This document shows, one piece after another, positions 43,609 to 51,876 of a stretch of 64,000 bases of DNA. The stretch spans positions 1-64,000 of the forward strand of contig NZ_FQZU01000031.1 in assembly GCF_900142135.1 (NCBI RefSeq), read 5' to 3'. Position numbers and translations under genes: made by a program. Under the pieces are notes generated by a model that did no database searches, was not told the origin of the DNA, and worked only from the letters and a program-made list of their open reading frames with translations. This DNA comes from Desulfatibacillum alkenivorans DSM 16219. GTDB taxonomy: Bacteria > Desulfobacterota > Desulfobacteria > Desulfobacterales > Desulfatibacillaceae. The stretch's first letter is position 1. The number at the start of each line of letters is the position of its first letter.

Positions 43609-44499
43609 ATGGATATTTTAAGACTCACGGTATTAGGCGCAGGCACCATGGGGCATGGCATCGCGCAAAAGGCAGCCATGTCGGGCATCAAAACCACCTT
43701 GTTCGACATTGACCAGACCATGCTGGACAAGGCCCAGGGCATTATCTCGAAAAACATCGAAAAGCACTTTGTGGGCAAGGGAAAAATCACGGCGGAAGAG
43801 GGCGAGGAAATCCTGGGCCGTCTCAGCATGTCCACGGACCTGGTCGCCGCGGCCAAAGAGGCGGACATGGTCATTGAAGCCGTGCCGGAAAACCTGGAGC
43901 TGAAAAAAAGCCTGTTTTCCAAGCTGGATGAAATCTGCCCGGCCCACGCCGTCTTGGCCAGCAACACCTCCGTGCTGTCCGTCACCGCCATCGCCGGCGC
44001 CACCAAACGCCCGGAAAAATGCATCGGCGCCCACTTTTTCAATCCCGCTGCGGTCATGAAGCTGGTGGAAGTGGTCCTGCCCGTGGGCGTGGCCGAAGAA
44101 ACCGTGGAAACGGTCATGAACTTCTGCAAGCAGTTGGGCAAGGTTCCGGTCAGGGTCAAGGACGTGCCTGGATTCATCGTCAACCGCCTGTTGTGCCCCT
44201 TGTATATGGAAGCCGCCCAGATCGTTCTGGAAGGCACGGCCACGGCCGAGGAAGTGGACACCGCCATGAAGCTGGGCGCCGGACATCCCATGGGCCCCTG
44301 CGAGCTGGCCGACTTCGGCGGCTTCGACGTCATCCAGATGGCTCAGGACAGCATTTATGAATACACCCATCGCGAAAGCGACCGCCTGAACATCCTGTAT
44401 CGCAAGATGCTGGAGGCGGGCAGGCTGGGCCGGAAGAACGGCAAGGGCTTCTACGATTACGAAGCCGACGGAACCAAAAAGCCTTTCAAACTTTTTTAA
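43609..44499 (+). CDS. 3-Hydroxyacyl-CoA dehydrogenase (3-hydroxybutyryl-CoA type)
   Basis: The 296-residue single-domain enzyme oxidises (S)-3-hydroxyacyl-CoA to 3-oxoacyl-CoA with NAD+. VLGAGTMGHGIA near the N-terminus binds NAD; SNTSVLS, GAHFFNPAAVMKLVEVV and VKDVPGFIVNRLL are family motifs with the catalytic His-Glu dyad (H in AHFF, E in LVEVV). GHPMGPCELADFGG follows. Acts in beta-oxidation between the crotonase and the thiolase genes that follow. ACGGAGG precedes ATG. It may accept short- to medium-chain or branched substrates. Confidence 0.95.
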   Translation: MDILRLTVLGAGTMGHGIAQKAAMSGIKTTLFDIDQTMLDKAQGIISKNIEKHFVGKGKITAEEGEEILGRLSMSTDLVAAAKEADMVIEAVPENLELKKSLFSKLDEICPAHAVLASNTSVLSVTAIAGATKRPEKCIGAHFFNPAAVMKLVEVVLPVGVAEETVETVMNFCKQLGKVPVRVKDVPGFIVNRLLCPLYMEAAQIVLEGTATAEEVDTAMKLGAGHPMGPCELADFGGFDVIQMAQDSIYEYTHRESDRLNILYRKMLEAGRLGRKNGKGFYDYEADGTKKPFKLF

Positions 44500-44520
44500 G
44501 AAGCGACGCGAGGAATTCCC

Positions 44521-45306
44521 ATGGCATTTGAAGACATCAGAGTGGAAAAAGCGGACGGAATCGCCGTCATCACCATAGACCGGCCCAAGGTTCTCAACGC
44601 CATTCGCTACGTGACCATGCTGGAGATCGACAAGGCTCTGGACGACATCGAGGAAGACGAAAGCATCCGGGTGCTGGTGATCACCGGCGCCGGAGACAAA
44701 GCCTTTATCTCCGGCGGCGACATTTCCATCATGGCCCGGGGCCAGGGATACGTGGAAACCCTGACCGAAACGCCCAAGGGCCAGGCTGTGTGCACGCGAA
44801 TCGAACATTTTCCCAAGCCGGTCATCGCCCGGATCAACGGATTCGCCCTGGGCGGAGGCACGGAAGTGGCCCTTTCCTGCGACATCCGCATCGCTGCGGA
44901 GCACGCCATTTTGGGCCTGCCGGAAATCAAGCTGGGCATTATCCCCGGCTACGGCGGAACCCAGCGTCTGCCGCGTTTGGTGGGCATGGGCAAGGCCAAG
45001 GAGCTGATCATGACCGGCGATCACATTTCGGCCATGGAAGCCCTGAACATTGGGCTGGTGAACCACGTGGTCCCCAAGGACGAACTGGACGTTCTGGTTT
45101 CCAAAATGGCCGGTAAAATCGCCAGCAAGAGCCCCATCGCCCTGCATATGGCCAAGGCCTCCATCAACAACGGCGTGCAGGCCGATCTCAGGACCGGGCT
45201 GGACTACGAAGCCCGCTGTTTTTCCTTGTGCTTCGGCTCGGAGGACAGGGTGGAGGGCACCAACGCATTCATGGAAAAGCGCAAGCCCAAGTTCACGGGC
45301 CGCTAG
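44521..45306 (+). CDS. Enoyl-CoA hydratase
   Basis: The 261-residue crotonase has TIDRPKVLNAI, FISGGDISIM and FALGGGTEVALSCDIRIA for the oxyanion hole. The catalytic motif GLPEIKLGIIPGYGGTQRLPRL is complete, with the two Glu residues expected for hydration of 2-enoyl-CoA (second Glu at EVALSCDIR and first at GLPE). It is the most canonical crotonase in the window. 21 bases after the dehydrogenase gene, AGGAAT before ATG. Cytoplasmic; central step of beta-oxidation. Confidence 0.94.
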   Translation: MAFEDIRVEKADGIAVITIDRPKVLNAIRYVTMLEIDKALDDIEEDESIRVLVITGAGDKAFISGGDISIMARGQGYVETLTETPKGQAVCTRIEHFPKPVIARINGFALGGGTEVALSCDIRIAAEHAILGLPEIKLGIIPGYGGTQRLPRLVGMGKAKELIMTGDHISAMEALNIGLVNHVVPKDELDVLVSKMAGKIASKSPIALHMAKASINNGVQADLRTGLDYEARCFSLCFGSEDRVEGTNAFMEKRKPKFTGR

Positions 45307-45318
45307 ATATGCGTTTCC

Positions 45319-45343
45319 GCGGCAAGGTGTGGAGCCTTGCCGC
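45319..45343 (+). promoter_or_regulatory. Intra-operon hairpin
   Basis: GCGGCAAGG and CCTTGCCGC pair perfectly around a seven-base loop between the crotonase and the thiolase. No T-run follows, so it is more likely an mRNA stability or processing element than a terminator. Confidence 0.55.
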
Positions 45344-45401
45344 AGAAATTCTCGTTTGCCGGGGGTATTTACCTAATTTTTTGGGATAAAAGGTGGAAGC
45401 A

Positions 45402-46586
45402 ATGAAAGAAGTTTACTTGGTGGACGGAGTCAGAACGGCCATCGGCAGGATGGGCGGCTCCTTGTCCATGTTCAGGCCGGAGGAACTGGCCGCATTCGCC
45501 CTGAAGGGGCTCATTGAAAAAACAGGCATCGACCCGTCCATTGTGGACGACGTGCTCATAGGCCATGCCTGCACCAATAACGCGGCGGTGAACATCGCCA
45601 GGTGGGCGGCCTTGAAGGCGGGATTCCCCTTTTCCGTGCCCGCCCAGACCGTGGAAAGGCAATGCGGGTCCGCGCTCCAGACCATCAATTCCGCGGCCGC
45701 AAACATCAAGGCGGGTTTCGGCGAGGTGTACATCGCCGGAGGCTGCGAATCCTGGAGCAACCAGCCTTATCTCATGGAACGCCAAAAGCAGCCTTTCTCC
45801 CTGGTTCCGCCCAAATACATCACCCGGCAGGTCGGACCCACCGAGGAAACCGACGCGCCCATGGGCATTGTGGCGGAAATCCTGGCCGACGAGTTCGGCG
45901 TTTCCCGCGAAGAGCAGGACGCTTTCGGCCTTCGCAGCCAGACCCGGGCTATCCAGGCCATCAAGGAGGGATATTTCAAGGAGGAAATCGTTCCCGTGGA
46001 AATCCCCCAGAGGAAAGGCGACCCCATCATTTTCGATCAGGACGAGCATCCCAGGGAGACCAATCCCGAGAAGCTGGCCAAGCTGCGTCCCGCCTTTAAA
46101 AAGGACGGAACCGTCACCGCCGGAACCTCTTCGGGCCTGAACGACGGCGCCGTGGCCAACCTGATCATGTCCCGGGAAAAATGCGAGGAACTGGGCCTGA
46201 AGCCCCTGGCCCGCTTCGTCTCCTGCGCTCTGGGCGCCCGGGAGCCCAAGTACATGGGCGTGGCGCCCGTCATCGCCATGGAAAAAGCCCTGGTTAACGC
46301 AGGACTCACCATGGCCGACATGGACGTGGTGGAGTGCAACGAGGCCTTCGCCTCCCAGACCCTGGCCGTCATGAAAAGCCTCAAGAAAAACGGCCATGAG
46401 TTTGACGAGGAAAAATGGAATCCCAACGGCGGCGCCATCGCCTTCGGCCATCCCAACGGCATGTCCGGCGGCAGGCTGGCTCTGGCCGTAGTGCATCAGT
46501 TGAAGCGCATCCAGGGCCGTTACGGCATGGCCGCGCTGTGCATCGGCGGAGGCCAGGGAATCGCCGCCATCTTTGAAAGAATATAG
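45402..46586 (+). CDS. Acetyl-CoA C-acyltransferase (thiolase)
   Basis: The start at 45402 follows AGGTGG by a few bases; GTG 45393 is a weaker alternative. The 394-residue thiolase has the nucleophile C88 in VERQCGSALQTI, the His of GGAIAFGHPNGMSGGR, and the second Cys in MAALCIGGGQG. All three catalytic residues are present, so it should split 3-oxoacyl-CoA with CoA into acetyl-CoA and a shortened acyl-CoA. It completes the beta-oxidation set in this cluster. The next gene begins 9 bases after the stop. Confidence 0.95.
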   Translation: MKEVYLVDGVRTAIGRMGGSLSMFRPEELAAFALKGLIEKTGIDPSIVDDVLIGHACTNNAAVNIARWAALKAGFPFSVPAQTVERQCGSALQTINSAAANIKAGFGEVYIAGGCESWSNQPYLMERQKQPFSLVPPKYITRQVGPTEETDAPMGIVAEILADEFGVSREEQDAFGLRSQTRAIQAIKEGYFKEEIVPVEIPQRKGDPIIFDQDEHPRETNPEKLAKLRPAFKKDGTVTAGTSSGLNDGAVANLIMSREKCEELGLKPLARFVSCALGAREPKYMGVAPVIAMEKALVNAGLTMADMDVVECNEAFASQTLAVMKSLKKNGHEFDEEKWNPNGGAIAFGHPNGMSGGRLALAVVHQLKRIQGRYGMAALCIGGGQGIAAIFERI

Positions 46587-46594
46587 GGGGAATC

Positions 46595-47743
46595 ATGTCT
46601 GACAGAGTTGCAATAGTCGGAGTCGCCCAAACCCGGTTCAGCCCCAAAAGGGCCGACGCCAATGTGGCTGAACTGGCCTATGAGGTCATCGAGAAGGTTC
46701 TGAACGACACGGGCCTTTCCATTGAAAAGGACATCGACAACACCATCAGTTGCTCCCACGATATTTGGGACGGCCAGACAATTTCCAACATCGGCATTAC
46801 CGACGTGGCCGGCGGCCATCTTCGTACGGAAGAAAAAATGGCCATGGACGGCAGCACGGCCGCCTATTACGGGGCCGTGGGAATTCTGTCGGGCGAATAC
46901 GAGTGCACCTTGCTGCTGGCCCACACCAAAATGTCCCAGACTAACCGGCACATCGTCAATAACGACGCCTTTGAGCCCATATACAGCCGTCAGCTCGGCC
47001 TGGACTTCACCTCCGCAGGCGCCTTGCAGGCCAGACGGTTCATGCACGCCCACGGCCTTTCCAGGGAAGACTTCGCCCGGGTGGTCATGAAAAATCTGGG
47101 AAACGCCATGGCCAACCCGTTGGCCTGCCGGTTCGGCTATTACGGCCTGGACGACGTGTTGTCCGCTCCCATGGAAGCCGATCCCCTGACCGCCATGGAC
47201 GCGGCGCCTGACGTGGACGGCGCCGTGGCTATGATTGTCGCGTCGGAAAGCAAAGCGAAAAAGATTACGGACACGCCGGTTTGGATTCAGGGTCTTGGCT
47301 CCTGCTACGACGACTATTTTTTGGGCGATCGGGATCTGGCCGAGTGCATGGCTTTGGAAAAAGCCGCGGCCCAGGCGTACAAAATGGCCGGAATAAGCAA
47401 CCCCGTCAAAGACCTGGACTTGATCGAACTCTCCGACGAATTTTCCTACCAGGAGCTTTTGTGGCTGGAAGGCCTGGGAGTGTGCAAGCCCGGGGAAGGC
47501 GCCAGGCTGACTGAATCCGGCTTTACCTCCAGGGAGGGAGAGCTTCCCGTAAATCCTTCCGGCGGCGTGCTTTCCGGGGTTCCCGCCAATGTCATGGGTC
47601 TTAACCGGGTCGCCGAAGCGGCGCTCCAGTTGATGGGCAAGGCGGGCGAGCGCCAGGTGAAAGACGCCAAACGCGCGGTCGCCCAGGGGCATACAGGATT
47701 TTGCGGACAACACCAATGCGTCATCGTGCTGGGAAACCAATAA
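46595..47743 (+). CDS. Thiolase-fold (SCP-x/Ltp2-like) protein 1, catalytic residues altered
   Basis: The 382-residue protein has the thiolase fold of the lipid-transfer/SCP-x class: VAIVGVAQTRFSP N-terminus, AGALQARRFMHAHGLSREDFA, DLIELSDEFSYQELLWLEGL and VNPSGGVLSG. The nucleophile Cys should be in the segment just before GST at 86-88; the sequence there is KMAMDGSTAA with no Cys. The catalytic GHP His is replaced (SGVPANVMG). It therefore cannot be an ordinary thiolase. Retro-aldol enzymes of the Ltp2 type also lack the Cys and pair with DUF35 proteins, as two such genes do here. Confidence 0.82.
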   Translation: MSDRVAIVGVAQTRFSPKRADANVAELAYEVIEKVLNDTGLSIEKDIDNTISCSHDIWDGQTISNIGITDVAGGHLRTEEKMAMDGSTAAYYGAVGILSGEYECTLLLAHTKMSQTNRHIVNNDAFEPIYSRQLGLDFTSAGALQARRFMHAHGLSREDFARVVMKNLGNAMANPLACRFGYYGLDDVLSAPMEADPLTAMDAAPDVDGAVAMIVASESKAKKITDTPVWIQGLGSCYDDYFLGDRDLAECMALEKAAAQAYKMAGISNPVKDLDLIELSDEFSYQELLWLEGLGVCKPGEGARLTESGFTSREGELPVNPSGGVLSGVPANVMGLNRVAEAALQLMGKAGERQVKDAKRAVAQGHTGFCGQHQCVIVLGNQ

Positions 47744-47755
47744 GGGAGGGATGAT

Positions 47756-48925
47756 ATGAAACGCAATGTGGCCATAATCGGCGGCGGCCAAACTTATCAT
47801 GCCGCCCGCAGGCACGACGTGGACCAGGGCGAGATGGTCAACGAAGCCGTACGGGCCGCCCTTAAAGACGCCCGGATGACCATGGACGACATCGACGCGG
47901 TGTTTTTGGGCAACATGGAATTTTTCGAGGGAACCCATCTGACCGACTGCTGGCTGGCGGGCTCTGCAGGGGCTTACGGCAAGCCCGGCATGAAGATCAC
48001 CACCGGCGGCACCGTGGGCGCCACCATCATAGGCGCGGGCATGCATCATGTTGCGGCCGGCCTTTTTGACAAGGTTTTGTGCATCGGCTTTGAAAAGCAG
48101 GAGGAAGGGGACACGGGCGCCATCCTGAGCGGCGTGGCCCATCCATTATACGGAAGATCCATGGCCGGCGCGGCCGTGGGATATTTCGCCATGATGGGAA
48201 CCTCCTACATGGCCGCCTGGGGCGCCAAGGAAGAGCACGCCGCCATGGTTGCGGTCAAGGCCCGGCAGAACGCCCGCAAGAACCAATACGCCCATCTGAA
48301 GCTGGACATCACCATAGAAGACGCCTTGAACTCCCGCATGCTGGCCTATCCGGTCCGGATGCTGGATATGTGCCCGGCCTCCAACGGCGCCTGCGTCGTT
48401 ATTCTGGGAGACGAAAAAACCGCCAGGGACCGTTGCAAAAAGCCGGTCTGGATTCGGGCCATGGACACCGCCCATAACGAGCAATTTGAAATCGACTGGC
48501 GGAACGTCACCCTGACCAAGCCTATCTTCTCCACGGCTTGCGCGGCCAGGATGTACAAAAGGCTGGGCGTGGACGATCCCAAAAAATACTTTGACGTGTT
48601 CGAAATCTACGAGCCGGCCACCTGGGCGGAAATGGTCTGGTACGAAGACCTGGGCCTGTGCAGCCGGGGCGAGGGCTTCAAACTCATGGAGGAAGGCGCC
48701 ACGGCAATCGACGGCCCCATTCCCGTGAATCCTTCGGGCGGGGTTTTGTCCACAAACTGCATCGGCGCTTCCGCCATGCTGCGCGTCTGGGAGGCGGCTC
48801 TGCAAATTCGGGGCGACGCCGGAGGCCATCAGGTTCCCAAAGAGGTCAATCGGGCTTTGGCCACGGCGTACGGCGGAACCAACTGGACCGTCATGACCGC
48901 TTTGTCGAGCTCCACCGAGGATTAA
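47756..48925 (+). CDS. Thiolase-fold (SCP-x/Ltp2-like) protein 2, catalytic residues altered
   Basis: The 389-residue protein is a paralogue of the preceding one: NVAIIGGGQTYHAAR, then ITTGGTVGATIIGAG at the site of the nucleophile (no Cys), DVFEIYEPATWAEMVWYEDL and PVNPSGGVLSTNCIGA, where the GHP His is absent. Again a normal thiolase mechanism looks impossible. It probably forms an assembly with protein 1, since adjacent genes of this kind do so in steroid-type pathways. GGAGGG precedes ATG and two DUF35 genes follow. Confidence 0.82.
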   Translation: MKRNVAIIGGGQTYHAARRHDVDQGEMVNEAVRAALKDARMTMDDIDAVFLGNMEFFEGTHLTDCWLAGSAGAYGKPGMKITTGGTVGATIIGAGMHHVAAGLFDKVLCIGFEKQEEGDTGAILSGVAHPLYGRSMAGAAVGYFAMMGTSYMAAWGAKEEHAAMVAVKARQNARKNQYAHLKLDITIEDALNSRMLAYPVRMLDMCPASNGACVVILGDEKTARDRCKKPVWIRAMDTAHNEQFEIDWRNVTLTKPIFSTACAARMYKRLGVDDPKKYFDVFEIYEPATWAEMVWYEDLGLCSRGEGFKLMEEGATAIDGPIPVNPSGGVLSTNCIGASAMLRVWEAALQIRGDAGGHQVPKEVNRALATAYGGTNWTVMTALSSSTED

Positions 48926-48956
48926 ACCTAATGCGCCCTTGGGAAAGGATGTTGGC

Positions 48957-49457
48957 ATGAATCAGAAAAATACCGTTACCGAACAAATATGCGTCCCCAT
49001 GACCGTGGACGTCCCGTACCGGTTTGCGGCGGGCAAATACATGGCCAGGTTTTTGACGGAGTTGAGGGATAACGGCCGCTTTGTGGGCGTCAAGTGCCCG
49101 TCTTGCAACCGGGTTCAGATGCCTCCCCGCGTGGTGTGCGCCGCCTGTCATGTGAAGAACGACGAGTGGGTGGAGCTGTCCTCCGAAGGCACGATGGTCG
49201 GATTCACCATCATGTACCTGCCCCTGACGGATCCCACCACGGGGAAGCCCCACGAGCCGCCCTTTGTGTATGGGTCGGTCAGGCTGGACGGCTCGGACTC
49301 CACCGTGGAGCACATGGTCAACGTAGAGCCGGACCTGGACAAGATCTGGGTGGGCATGCGGATGAAAGTGGTTTTGCGGGACAGGGAAGAGCGCATTGGG
49401 GATTTGAGCGACATCATACATTTTGAACCTCTTCCGGGCCAGAAAAGGCCCCAGTAA
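48957..49457 (+). CDS. DUF35 zinc-ribbon/OB-fold protein 1
   Basis: The 166-residue protein has the DUF35 layout: an N-terminal helical part, a rubredoxin-like zinc ribbon with C47, C50, C61 and C64 (CPSCNRVQMPPRVVCAAC), and a C-terminal OB fold. In related systems DUF35 proteins bind CoA and are obligate partners of thiolase-fold enzymes, for example BbsA with BbsB or the DUF35 part of ChsH2 with Ltp2. The start at 48957 is chosen over TTG 48939. It follows thiolase-fold protein 2 by 31 bases. Confidence 0.88.
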   Translation: MNQKNTVTEQICVPMTVDVPYRFAAGKYMARFLTELRDNGRFVGVKCPSCNRVQMPPRVVCAACHVKNDEWVELSSEGTMVGFTIMYLPLTDPTTGKPHEPPFVYGSVRLDGSDSTVEHMVNVEPDLDKIWVGMRMKVVLRDREERIGDLSDIIHFEPLPGQKRPQ

Positions 49458-49480
49458 TATATTTTGGGGGGAATGAGATT

Positions 49481-49945
49481 ATGGAAAATAAATTCGTCCA
49501 GGCTCCATTTGAGGTGGATCAGCATATTACAGCTCACAGCAATTACTTCGCCGGAAAAATGGGCAGCAAATTTTACGTCGCCCTGAGAGACTCCAAGGAA
49601 ATCCTGGGCGTCCGGTGCAAGACCTGCTCCAAGGTGCTTTGGCCGCCCCGGGAAACCTGCGGCCGCTGCTTTTCTCTGCTTACGGAAGACGATTTGGTGA
49701 AAATCGGCCCGGGCGGGAGCGTGGTTTCGTTCACCCGCGTGCATTACAGCGAGCCCATCCATCCCGACGTGGACGCCCCCCTGGTTTACGCCGTGATTCA
49801 ACTGGACGGGGCCGACTCCGGCATGACCCATTTGATCGGCGGCGTGGATCCTGAGCAGATCGAAATCGGCATGCGCGTGACCCCGGTCTTCATAGAAAAC
49901 AGAAACGGCAATATTTTGGATATCGTGTATTTCAAGCCGGAATAA
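49481..49945 (+). CDS. DUF35 zinc-ribbon/OB-fold protein 2
   Basis: The 154-residue protein is like DUF35 protein 1, with zinc ligands C46, C49, C60 and C63 (CKTCSKVLWPPRETCGRC) and an OB fold starting near GSVVSFTRVHY. Two thiolase-fold genes with two DUF35 genes suggests two cognate pairs, or one mixed complex. It is the last gene before a strong hairpin. Function otherwise follows its partner and remains inferred. Confidence 0.88.
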   Translation: MENKFVQAPFEVDQHITAHSNYFAGKMGSKFYVALRDSKEILGVRCKTCSKVLWPPRETCGRCFSLLTEDDLVKIGPGGSVVSFTRVHYSEPIHPDVDAPLVYAVIQLDGADSGMTHLIGGVDPEQIEIGMRVTPVFIENRNGNILDIVYFKPE

Positions 49946-50015
49946 ATAAGATTAGGCGGCAAGATAGCGGGGCCCATAGACGGACGATAGAAGTTCATTG
50001 ATTGGTTTTGGGGAA

Positions 50016-50067
50016 GGGCGGAGGAACGGGGAGGCTATTTTAGTGCGACTCCCCGTTCCTCCCGCCC
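50016..50067 (+). promoter_or_regulatory. Large hairpin before the CrtC-like gene
   Basis: GGGCGGAGGAACGGGGAG (50016-50033) pairs with CTCCCCGTTCCTCCCGCCC (50049-50067) with one bulge. No T-run follows. It may stabilise the upstream mRNA or act as an intrinsic pause. Confidence 0.65.
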
Positions 50068-50153
50068 GATAGTGATTGATGGACGAGGGTTAATGACCTT
50101 AATTATCGCCCCGCAAAATGCGGCGGCGAAAGACGACAGTGAGGGGGCGACTC

Positions 50154-51185
50154 ATGGATGTTCAAGAGCAAAAAAATTATCTGGCCATGTGGGACGGCGA
50201 GTTATCCGCCGAAAGAAATCCGACCAACTACCAGCGTCAGGACGATGGGTCGCACATTTTTCATAATGAAAATGATTATTATGAATGGTGGTACTTTGAC
50301 GCGGCCTTTGACAACGGCTATCACGTGGTCATCACCTTTCATTACCACAACGTCTTTCTTAAACCCATGGCGCCGTCCATCCAGATTTTCATCTACAAGC
50401 CCGACGGCCAAAAAATCGAAAAATACGACCTCAGCCCCATGGAAAGCATCAGCGCCCACCCGGATTACTGCAACGTCAAAATGGGGGATAGCTGGGTCCG
50501 GGACATGGGAGACCATTATGAGCTTTCCATCATGGTGCGCGGCGTCGGCGCCAAGTTGCGCTTTACCAACACGGTTCCTTCGTGGAAGCCGGGCCGGGGC
50601 TTTAACTATAAAAACGAAGACACGGGCAAGATTTCAGGCTGGGTGGTTCCCCAGCCCTGCGCCAGGGTGGAAGGCGACCTCATCATCAAGGACGAAGTCA
50701 TCCCGGTTCAGGGAAGCGGCTATCATGACCACAATTGGGGCAACTGCCGTTTTCATGAAATCTTTTGGGGCTGGTACTGGGGCCGCATTCAAAACCCCAA
50801 ATACACCATCGTCTACGGATGGGTCATTCCCAAAGACAAGACAGGCCCCATCGTAACGCCCTTGCTCATCGCCCGGGACGGCGAGCTGCTTCTCTCCACC
50901 AACACCATGGAAGGCAAGTGCCTTGAAATAGGCAAGGACGAGAAGTTTCAGCGGGAGTATCCGACTCATCTGACCCTGACTACAGACGCACAGGGCGTGA
51001 AGATGAACCTGGGCATTACCGCCCACAGGCTTATCGAAGCCATGCAGCTTCCGCCCAGCACGGACTGGCCCCAGTATTACAACCGGTGCCTGGCCCATTA
51101 TAAGCTGGACCTGGAAGTGGACGGCAAAAAGGATCTGCTGGAAGGCGAGTTCCTGCACGAAACCATGCTGCTGCAAGAGGCCTAA
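50154..51185 (+). CDS. CrtC-like lipocalin-fold (AttH/isoprenoid hydratase-like) protein
   Basis: The start at 50154 follows GAGGGGGCG; 343 residues. YYEWWYFDAAF (43-52) and GYHDHNWGN (189-197) are the two hallmark motifs of the CrtC/AttH double-lipocalin family, in which carotenoid 1,2-hydratase adds water to an isoprenoid double bond. No carotenoid synthesis genes (crtE, crtB) lie nearby, so the substrate is likely a degraded lipid or terpenoid rather than a pigment. No signal peptide is seen. It is placed between the DUF35 gene and a MaoC gene, and two FAD oxidoreductases follow 4 kb on. Other members are uncharacterised. Confidence 0.8.
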   Translation: MDVQEQKNYLAMWDGELSAERNPTNYQRQDDGSHIFHNENDYYEWWYFDAAFDNGYHVVITFHYHNVFLKPMAPSIQIFIYKPDGQKIEKYDLSPMESISAHPDYCNVKMGDSWVRDMGDHYELSIMVRGVGAKLRFTNTVPSWKPGRGFNYKNEDTGKISGWVVPQPCARVEGDLIIKDEVIPVQGSGYHDHNWGNCRFHEIFWGWYWGRIQNPKYTIVYGWVIPKDKTGPIVTPLLIARDGELLLSTNTMEGKCLEIGKDEKFQREYPTHLTLTTDAQGVKMNLGITAHRLIEAMQLPPSTDWPQYYNRCLAHYKLDLEVDGKKDLLEGEFLHETMLLQEA

Positions 51186-51188
51186 AGC

Positions 51189-51217
51189 ATGGGGTCAAAT
51201 CTACGTTTGACGTTTGA
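51189..51217 (+). repeat. Solo arm of the 29-bp repeat
   Basis: The 29 bases are identical to the left arm at 43487-43515. It begins four bases after the CrtC-like stop and its partner arm is missing, which suggests a decayed or partial copy. Confidence 0.9.
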
Positions 51218-51263
51218 GCCTTTGGAAAGCGGGTTTGAAAGAATCCAATCAGGCGTGTTTTTA

Positions 51264-51384
51264 TTGGGTTCGAAGTCCAAAAACAGCATAGGTTTCGTGA
51301 TGCCTGGAAGCCGGACTTCTTAACCCAACCTGAGAAACCCGTTGACGCGGCGCAGGTTGGGTAGAGTTTGCCAAACCCAACAAA
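51264..51384 (+). repeat. Direct repeat ~120 bp, copy A
   Basis: It opens TTGGGTTCGAAGTCCA, contains TTCTTAACCCA and TTGACGCGGCGCAGGTTGG, and closes AAACCCAACAAA. The ends are inversely related (TTGGGTT / AACCCAA). Copy B is at 53147-53267, in the same orientation, separated by three genes. Confidence 0.85.
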
Positions 51385-51411
51385 TGCTTTGTCTACGGAC
51401 TGGAGAAGGAC

Positions 51412-51864
51412 ATGGAAAAAACCTATTTGGAAGATTACGAAGTGGGGGAGGAATTCACCTCCCCGGCCAGGACCATGACCGAAGCCGACATCGTCAATTT
51501 TGCAGGCTTGACGGGCGACTGGCATCCTATCCACACAAATGTGGAATTTGCTTCCCAAACGCCGTTTAAGGAGCGGATCGCCCACGGCATGCTGACTTTG
51601 TGCCTGGGCAGCGCGCTCATATTCCGGCTGGGGCAATACGTGGCCCTGCCGAAATCCTTTATTGCATTTTACGGCATGGACAAGGTGCGGTTTGTGGGGC
51701 CGGTGAAGATTCATGACACCATCAAGACGACCATGAAAATCCTGGCCTTGGAGAACAAGGACGACAAACGCGGGATCATGGTTTGCGAGAACACCATATC
51801 CAATCAACGGGACGAAGCCGTGGTGATTTACACCACCCGAGCCCTGGTGGGGCGCAGGCCTTAG
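51412..51864 (+). CDS. MaoC-like enoyl-CoA hydratase
   Basis: The 150-residue hot-dog protein has VGEEFTSPARTMTEADIVNFAGLTGDW and the hydratase loop GDWHPIH (35-41); D36 and H41 fit the catalytic pair of (R)-specific hydratases. FGMDKVRF follows. GGAGAAGG lies before the ATG. It sits alone between repeat copy A and the PHP gene. It should hydrate an enoyl-CoA made by one of the acyl-CoA dehydrogenases in the cluster. Confidence 0.9.
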   Translation: MEKTYLEDYEVGEEFTSPARTMTEADIVNFAGLTGDWHPIHTNVEFASQTPFKERIAHGMLTLCLGSALIFRLGQYVALPKSFIAFYGMDKVRFVGPVKIHDTIKTTMKILALENKDDKRGIMVCENTISNQRDEAVVIYTTRALVGRRP

Positions 51865-51876
51865 CCGGACGTAAGC

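Noticed and set aside
46520-48142. 540-residue minus-strand frame across the thiolase-fold genes
   Set aside because: Antisense shadow of two well supported genes; long antisense frames are common in this GC-rich sequence.
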